From Sycobia sp. Sy_11 (taxonomy: Eukaryota; Arthropoda; Insecta; Hymenoptera; Epichrysomallidae), in contig JACCIC010000001.1 in the NCBI GenBank assembly GCA_018907035.1, positions 3,370,001-3,434,000 of the forward strand: 64,000 nt of DNA, given 5' to 3'. Positions 59,629-64,000 of this stretch are shown here, piece by piece. A program made the position numbers and the translations under genes. Under the pieces are notes generated by a model. The model was given only the letters and a program-made list of their open reading frames with translations. It was not told the DNA's origin and did not search any database. How positions within the stretch are numbered: position 1 is the first letter of the stretch; every line of letters starts with the position of its first letter.

Positions 59629-62515
59629 GGCTGGCCGGTGCTGAGATCTTCTCGGACGCCCAAAGGTCAAACCCCCTGACATGTGTTGTGGTGCACGAGG
59701 ATTACCCAGAGATACCCATCACCTCAGAAATGTTTTCAACGTTTCTGGAGGCGATGTCGAAGATGGTGTACAGTGCGCCACCTGACACATGCCCTAGGTT
59801 TGATGCCTCCTTCTGTAGAGGGGGAGCAATTGTGGCGGTGGCCAACAACCCAGAGGCGAAGGAGTAGCTAGCAGAAAAACTGATCACTCTTGACTTATCC
59901 TGGGGGGGGGGGGGTAAGCTTCAAATGGGGGTGCGAACCTCCTTCAGGCCAGACTAAAGGCGATGACGTGAATACCAGGCCCCCCGGTGAGGCCGTCAAC
60001 CGTCTTGGAGTTGCTGGAGGAACACAATCCCAGATTAAAGACCAAGACAAGGTCATGCAGGGTCGTCAAAACCCAGGTAGGAGGGGAAGAGATGGCCGGC
60101 GCGGGGAATAAACATCTCTTTGTGCTGACCATCCCGGAATCGCACGACGGATTGCTGGCGGCTCTTAACCACAGGGTGTGGGGTAGCACTGATATGAATA
60201 AGAGGGGCGCCAAACTACAAGAGTATCTAGCAGACACAGAGCTAGAAATACTCAATGTGGGTGACACTCCCTTTGGAAACAGTCTAAGAGAGCAGGTTAT
60301 TGATATAACTCTCTGCTCCACGCGGCGAGCCAACTTAATTGGTGGATGGAGGGTGGAGGATGTGTAAATACTTTCTGACCACTCCCTACTAACATTCTCT
60401 TTGGGGATACCCAATGAGGAAGAACATACGTGATGGCATCAGGGAGAAGCGAAAGCTTGAAAGCGCCGCGAATTCCTTTAGTGGCGCCATCAAATACGCC
60501 TTTGAGGAAAAGTATAGCCCTAAGCAAGCGAAGCCCAAAGTCGAGGTCCGCTAGTGGAATAGGAAACTAGCTTATCTAAAATAGAAAACCAAACATCTTC
60601 GTAAGAAAGCCAGGCGAACAAGTGGAGAATATACTTGGAACGCATACAGATCGTCTAGGCACGAATATAGATATGCAGTAAGGACGGCCAGAGAGAAAAG
60701 CTGGAAGAATTATTATGAAAACATCTGCAAGGGAAAAGAAGCGTCCAGGTTGAGCAGGATTCTTTCAAAGAAATCCGATTGCAGTTATGCATCATCGGAT
60801 GAAGAAAATAAGATATCTCATCCAATTACATTTTTCTAAATTCTGTGATGCAGAACAAAAGGAAAGCATAACAGTACACGAAAGAGTCTGGTCTGAGTAT
60901 GCTGGACTGTACTAATTGGGCTCTAGCAAACCAGATTATTACACCCCGCAGAGTCAGATGGGCTATTAGGTCATTTGACCCATTTAATGCACCGGGAACG
61001 GATGGAGTTTATTCGGCCCTTTTGCAAAGAGTCGAAGATACCATCGTCGGACCGATGATAAAAATGGCTAGGGCAAGTATCACTCTGTTCCATATCCCAT
61101 CTAGATGGCTAGACACAAGAGTAGTATTCATACCCAAACCAGACAAATGTGGTTATACATTCCCAAAGGATCTTTGACCCATTAGATTGACATCCTTCAT
61201 CCTTAAGACGGTAGAAAGGATGATTGACAAATTCATCAGGGAAAATGCCTTGATGAAGAATCGACTTCATAGAGAGCAATACGCATATTGTGCCGCAAGA
61301 TTCACAGATACGGCACTATATAGAACCGATTTTATGATACGTACACAAGTGGAGGCCAAAGGTTTTGCTGTAGGTGTCCTCATGGATATTGAAGGGGCTT
61401 TCAATCACATATCACGGGGAGTTATTAAAGAGGCCATGCATAGAAATGACATTCCCGCATGCATTGCGAAATGGATTGACCATATGTTGAGAAATCGAAT
61501 TCTGGAAACCAGTAAAGAGAGTACGACCCTACGAGGCGTAGTGGAGTCTGGGTGTCCACAAGGTGGCGTCCTATCTCCACTAAGATGGTGCCTCGTGGTG
61601 AACGACCTTTTGAAACGACTGAACAACATGGGTTGTACGACAGTTAGTAATGCCGAGACGATATCATGTTTATCGATAGAGAACACTTTCTAAAACCCCC
61701 TATGGGGATCGTACAAGGTATCCTCAACGTGATGAATAGATGGTGCAGACAGACAGGTCTGACTGTTAATGCTAGGAAGACTGAAGTCATAGTTTGCACC
61801 AGAAAATACAAATGGAGTAGAGAATGCAACTTGACTCTAGAAGGGCACTCTTAACCCTCAAGAATCAAGTGAAATATCTAGGTGTTTTCATCGATAGTAA
61901 GATATCGTAGAAAAATCATCCAGAATACACATATGACAGGCTGATATGCGCCATAGGCAGGCTGTGCGGCCTCAGACCAGATACGATAGAGTGGATAAAT
62001 GAGGCTGTTCTAAAACCCAGACTGATATATGGTGCTCTTGTCTGGTGGGACAGAACGGCCTTGTTCTCTGTTGTTAGTAAGTTAATGAGAGGAACAGAGT
62101 TGGTCATGGAGACGACCCCCACCACCCGTATTTGCATCTACTCAGACTGTAAGAGCGCATTACAAGCGCAAAATAGAAACACTATAAGAGCCAAGCTGAT
62201 TAGAGACTGTTTTCTAGTCCTGAACAGGTTGGCCTAGACGGTAAAGGTCACAGTACTGTGGATCTCGGGTCATCAAGGAATCAAGGGAAACATGGTCGCG
62301 GTTGATCTAGCCAAAATGGTAGCTAGAGCTGCCTATCATGGCCCAGAGCTGGCTGTAGGACTCTGCAATACCATCATCAAAGTAGAGATAAAGGGATAGG
62401 TAGGGGAGAAAACAGATGACAATGGGAGAAAAATTGGAAATGCAGGCAGAAAAAGCCTTATTTACCATTAGAAACGCTAAGGACTGGACCAAGACCGGAC
62501 CATGGTCTCAGTAGA
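59628..62515 (+). pseudogene. Decayed non-LTR retrotransposon (ORF1 end, EN, RT, RNase H), I/LOA-like
   Basis: Four coding parts follow in the usual order. (1) 59628-59865: an ORF1 C-terminal segment reading 'DASFCRGGAIVAVANNPEAK' before a stop. (2) 60130-60400: the end of the AP-type endonuclease ('VWGSTDMNKRGAKLQEYL', 'EQVIDITLCS', then 'LSDHSLL' with the conserved SDH). (3) 60899-61860: the RT, with 'DPFNAPGTDGVYSALLQ', 'LMDIEGAFNHIS' (first catalytic Asp), 'GCPQGGVLSPL' (about 61551-61590) and a catalytic 'ADD' at 61652-61662 split by a frameshift, then 'LGVFIDSKIS'. (4) 62130-62400: RNase H with 'SDCKSALQA' and 'WISGHQGIKGNMVA', where the usual Glu of GNE is Met. The presence of RNase H favours the I/LOA group. 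Many stops and frameshifts make it inactive; the 5' part is missing. Confidence 0.9.
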
Positions 62516-62544
62516 GAAAGGATTAAGGTACTTATGTAAACCTA

Positions 62545-62886
62545 CGTTTTTTGTGAAAATCATTTTACTTTAATCAATAAATAAATCAATAAATAAGTTA
62601 ATCGTTTTAACAATCAGTTTCACCAGCAGCCACTAGGTGGCGTCTTGAATCACGAACATCAACTCAAAGTACTCCGCTGAAAGTATTAATACCAGGCCAG
62701 GTCAAATGAATGTAAATGTCCAACGTTGGGACTCGTACCCTAAAGAAGGTGTGATGTTAGTCGGTATTACCTTTTTTGTTCTTCAGGTTAATCTGACACT
62801 ACTGTCAAATCTTATGGATATCGTTTGATTGTTGTAAATTTTATTTTCTCTTACGTGAAAAAATTTGTCTCTCTTTTCCTCTCTCT

Positions 62887-62956
<70 letters not shown>

Positions 62957-63058
62957 ATCTCTCTACTCTCTCTCTCTATCTCTGTCTTTTTTTTCGTATA
63001 AAATGGTTTTGTATGCCAAATCATACTGAATATAGTTTGTGACGACAAATTATATTTC
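62545..63058 (+). repeat. Right direct repeat flanking the LINE
   Basis: Partner of 59250-59628. It is longer, mainly because of a (TCAATAAATAAA)-type tract at 62572-62600 and an expanded (CT)n tract at 62876-62986. Non-coding. Confidence 0.8.
62876..62986. repeat. (CT)n microsatellite
   Basis: About 110 bases of CT with scattered interruptions inside the right direct repeat. The left repeat has a short, mixed CT tract at the matching position. Confidence 0.95.
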
Positions 63059-63520
63059 TGTTTTTATATATTATATTAACTCCAGAATTGTGACAAGACT
63101 GTTTTTTTTAGATTGAACAAAAGAAAGGATAACAAAATAGGGTTCTTTACTAACGATCTCGAAACTATGTATATTAATTAATATATAAAATATATGGTCA
63201 CTTCTGCATAAAAAGGCAATATTCATCGTCTGCATAAAAAATTTGCTACTGGCATACCAACACTTTGCTCGAATTGCAGTTGGTGTGTGTGTGTGTGTGT
63301 GTATGTGTGTTTGTATTAAATGGTCGACAAATTATCAACTTTTTGAAGTGGACGCTACATTAAAGCAGTTTTTTTACACAGAAACGACAATAGGTAAATT
63401 ACGGTCAATTGTTTATAGTAATAGATTTTTATATATAAAGTAATTTTTACTTAGATATTATTGAATTGTTTATAAAATCGGTTAAAATTATTAACTCGGG
63501 TGAAGCCGTAACGGGGGATG
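63059..63520 (+). repeat. Right tail of the 'gaagccg' element
   Basis: Contains a (GT)n tract at 63282-63310, the block 'tttttgaagtggacgctacat', whose related form lies on the minus strand near 58150-58190, and the tail at 63495-63517. The open frame at 63243-63443 spans this non-coding text and is not a gene. Confidence 0.55.
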
Positions 63521-63524
63521 CTAG

Positions 63525-63529
<5 letters not shown>

Positions 63530-63577
<48 letters not shown>
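63530..63577. repeat. (TA)n microsatellite
   Basis: About 48 bases of TA directly after the 'gaagccg' tail and 'ctagta'. Confidence 0.95.
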
Positions 63578-63580
<3 letters not shown>

Positions 63581-63878
63581 ATTATGACACAAATGGACGT
63601 TCGCATACATATATTTGTAAATGATCATAACTTTTTAACATTTGCATAACGACATAATGTAAAATAATGTTTATTATGAAGTATTTATATGAACTGAATG
63701 CATCAACAATTTTTTCACGGTTAACGCTATTAAAATATATAGTGTAGAAAATTATGTTTCAAAAATAATATAAATAAGTAATGAAGCGACAGTGTTAATT
63801 AAACACTTGTTTAAAATTAATTCGTAAAATATCTTATTATATACAAAAGCACTGATAAATTAAGAATTATAGATATAA
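63578..63878. other. AT-rich spacer
   Basis: Nothing recognised. Confidence 0.5.
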
Positions 63879-64000
63879 CTTAAGCTATTGATTTTATAAT
63901 CATTTTAAGAATTAATTTTAATCGTGCGTGCATATTTTTTTTGTTACAGAAATTAATACTTTTTACAAAAAGTATCAGTTACATTTAGTAGCTTTTCCAT
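63879..64000 (+). repeat. Partial duplicate of the FBXO22-like gene's upstream intron
   Basis: 63879-63916 closely resembles 55478-55516 ('taagctattgat' plus 'taagaat' context). 63947-63996 matches 55191-55244 almost perfectly, including the 9-base palindromic arms of 'atactttttacaaaaagtat'. In the first locus the two pieces occur in the opposite order. The window ends inside the match, so the extent is unknown. Confidence 0.75.

Larger units (their letters stand above)
59157..63520 (+). mobile_element. Composite repeat: 'gaagccg'-tailed element interrupted by a LINE
   Basis: The left border reads 'aaagcgtgtatttgtttgtacac' and then 'actgaaccgattgttctgaaatg'. The right border is 'ctcgggtgaagccgtaacggggg' at 63495-63517, related by inversion to the tail at 58039-58060. 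Between them lies a decayed LINE (about 59628-62515) with a related direct repeat on each side (59250-59628 and 62545-63058). If the LINE and one repeat are removed, an element of about 950 bases would remain. Borders are judged by eye. Confidence 0.45.

Noticed and set aside
59944..60414. A 156-codon minus-strand frame
   Set aside because: It is antisense to the LINE endonuclease remnant, whose plus-strand translation carries the conserved motifs.
59250..63058. A true LTR retrotransposon
   Set aside because: The RT has LINE motifs with an AP-type endonuclease and RNase H order of non-LTR elements; there is no protease, integrase or primer-binding site next to the flanking repeats.

Overview
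The window looks like AT-rich nuclear DNA from an insect. The mix of CpG-rich islands in an AT-rich background, dense TA/GA microsatellites, and remnants of mariner, hAT, Penelope-like and non-LTR elements would fit a wasp, bee or ant. That order-level guess is inference only. There are no bacterial operons, CRISPR arrays, rRNA genes or convincing functional tRNA genes.

Layout. From 1 to about 50.5 kb I find no convincing host protein-coding gene. This part alternates between AT-rich stretches with nothing recognisable and 0.3-1.5 kb CpG-rich islands (about 2.5-4.4, 6.3-6.9, 8.5-9.8, 13.5-14.9, 20.1-20.5, 22.5-23.3, 24.6-25.8, 29.9-31.2, 33.4-34.1, 37.2-37.4, 43.2-43.9, 46.2-47.0 and 48.8-50.0 kb). 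Almost every island is flanked by long (TA)n or (GA)n runs. Most long open frames here are microsatellite translations (IYIYIY, LSLSLS, RERERE). The stretch could be intergenic, or introns and regulatory DNA of a very large gene. Old transposon pieces are scattered in it: a weak PIF/Harbinger-like fragment (26.2 kb), two unrelated minus-strand LINE remnants side by side (38.5-40.3 kb), a tRNA-derived SINE (37.7 kb) and a hAT-type transposase remnant (47.6-48.3 kb). A degenerate repeat field fills 18.2-19.9 kb.

From 51 to 54.2 kb lie a dead mariner transposase, a decayed Penelope-like element and a second SINE copy in the opposite orientation. Next comes the one good host gene: a spliced plus-strand gene at 55.56-57.31 kb. 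It has an F-box and a FIST-like C-terminal region and is best read as an FBXO22-like substrate adaptor of an SCF ubiquitin ligase. A phase-compatible coding exon at 54.75-54.90 kb may belong to it. This block is almost free of microsatellites.

From 58.0 to 63.5 kb is a composite repeat structure. Two copies of a repeat family with a conserved 'gaagccg' tail lie head to head. The right-hand copy contains a decayed LINE (ORF1 C-terminus, endonuclease, reverse transcriptase, RNase H) bracketed by direct repeats of roughly 380-510 bases. The last 120 bases of the window repeat two pieces of the intron in front of the FBXO22-like F-box exon, but in swapped order. This suggests another related copy starts just beyond the right edge. 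No operating novel system could be demonstrated; the most unusual structures are the bracketed LINE and the rearranged edge duplication.
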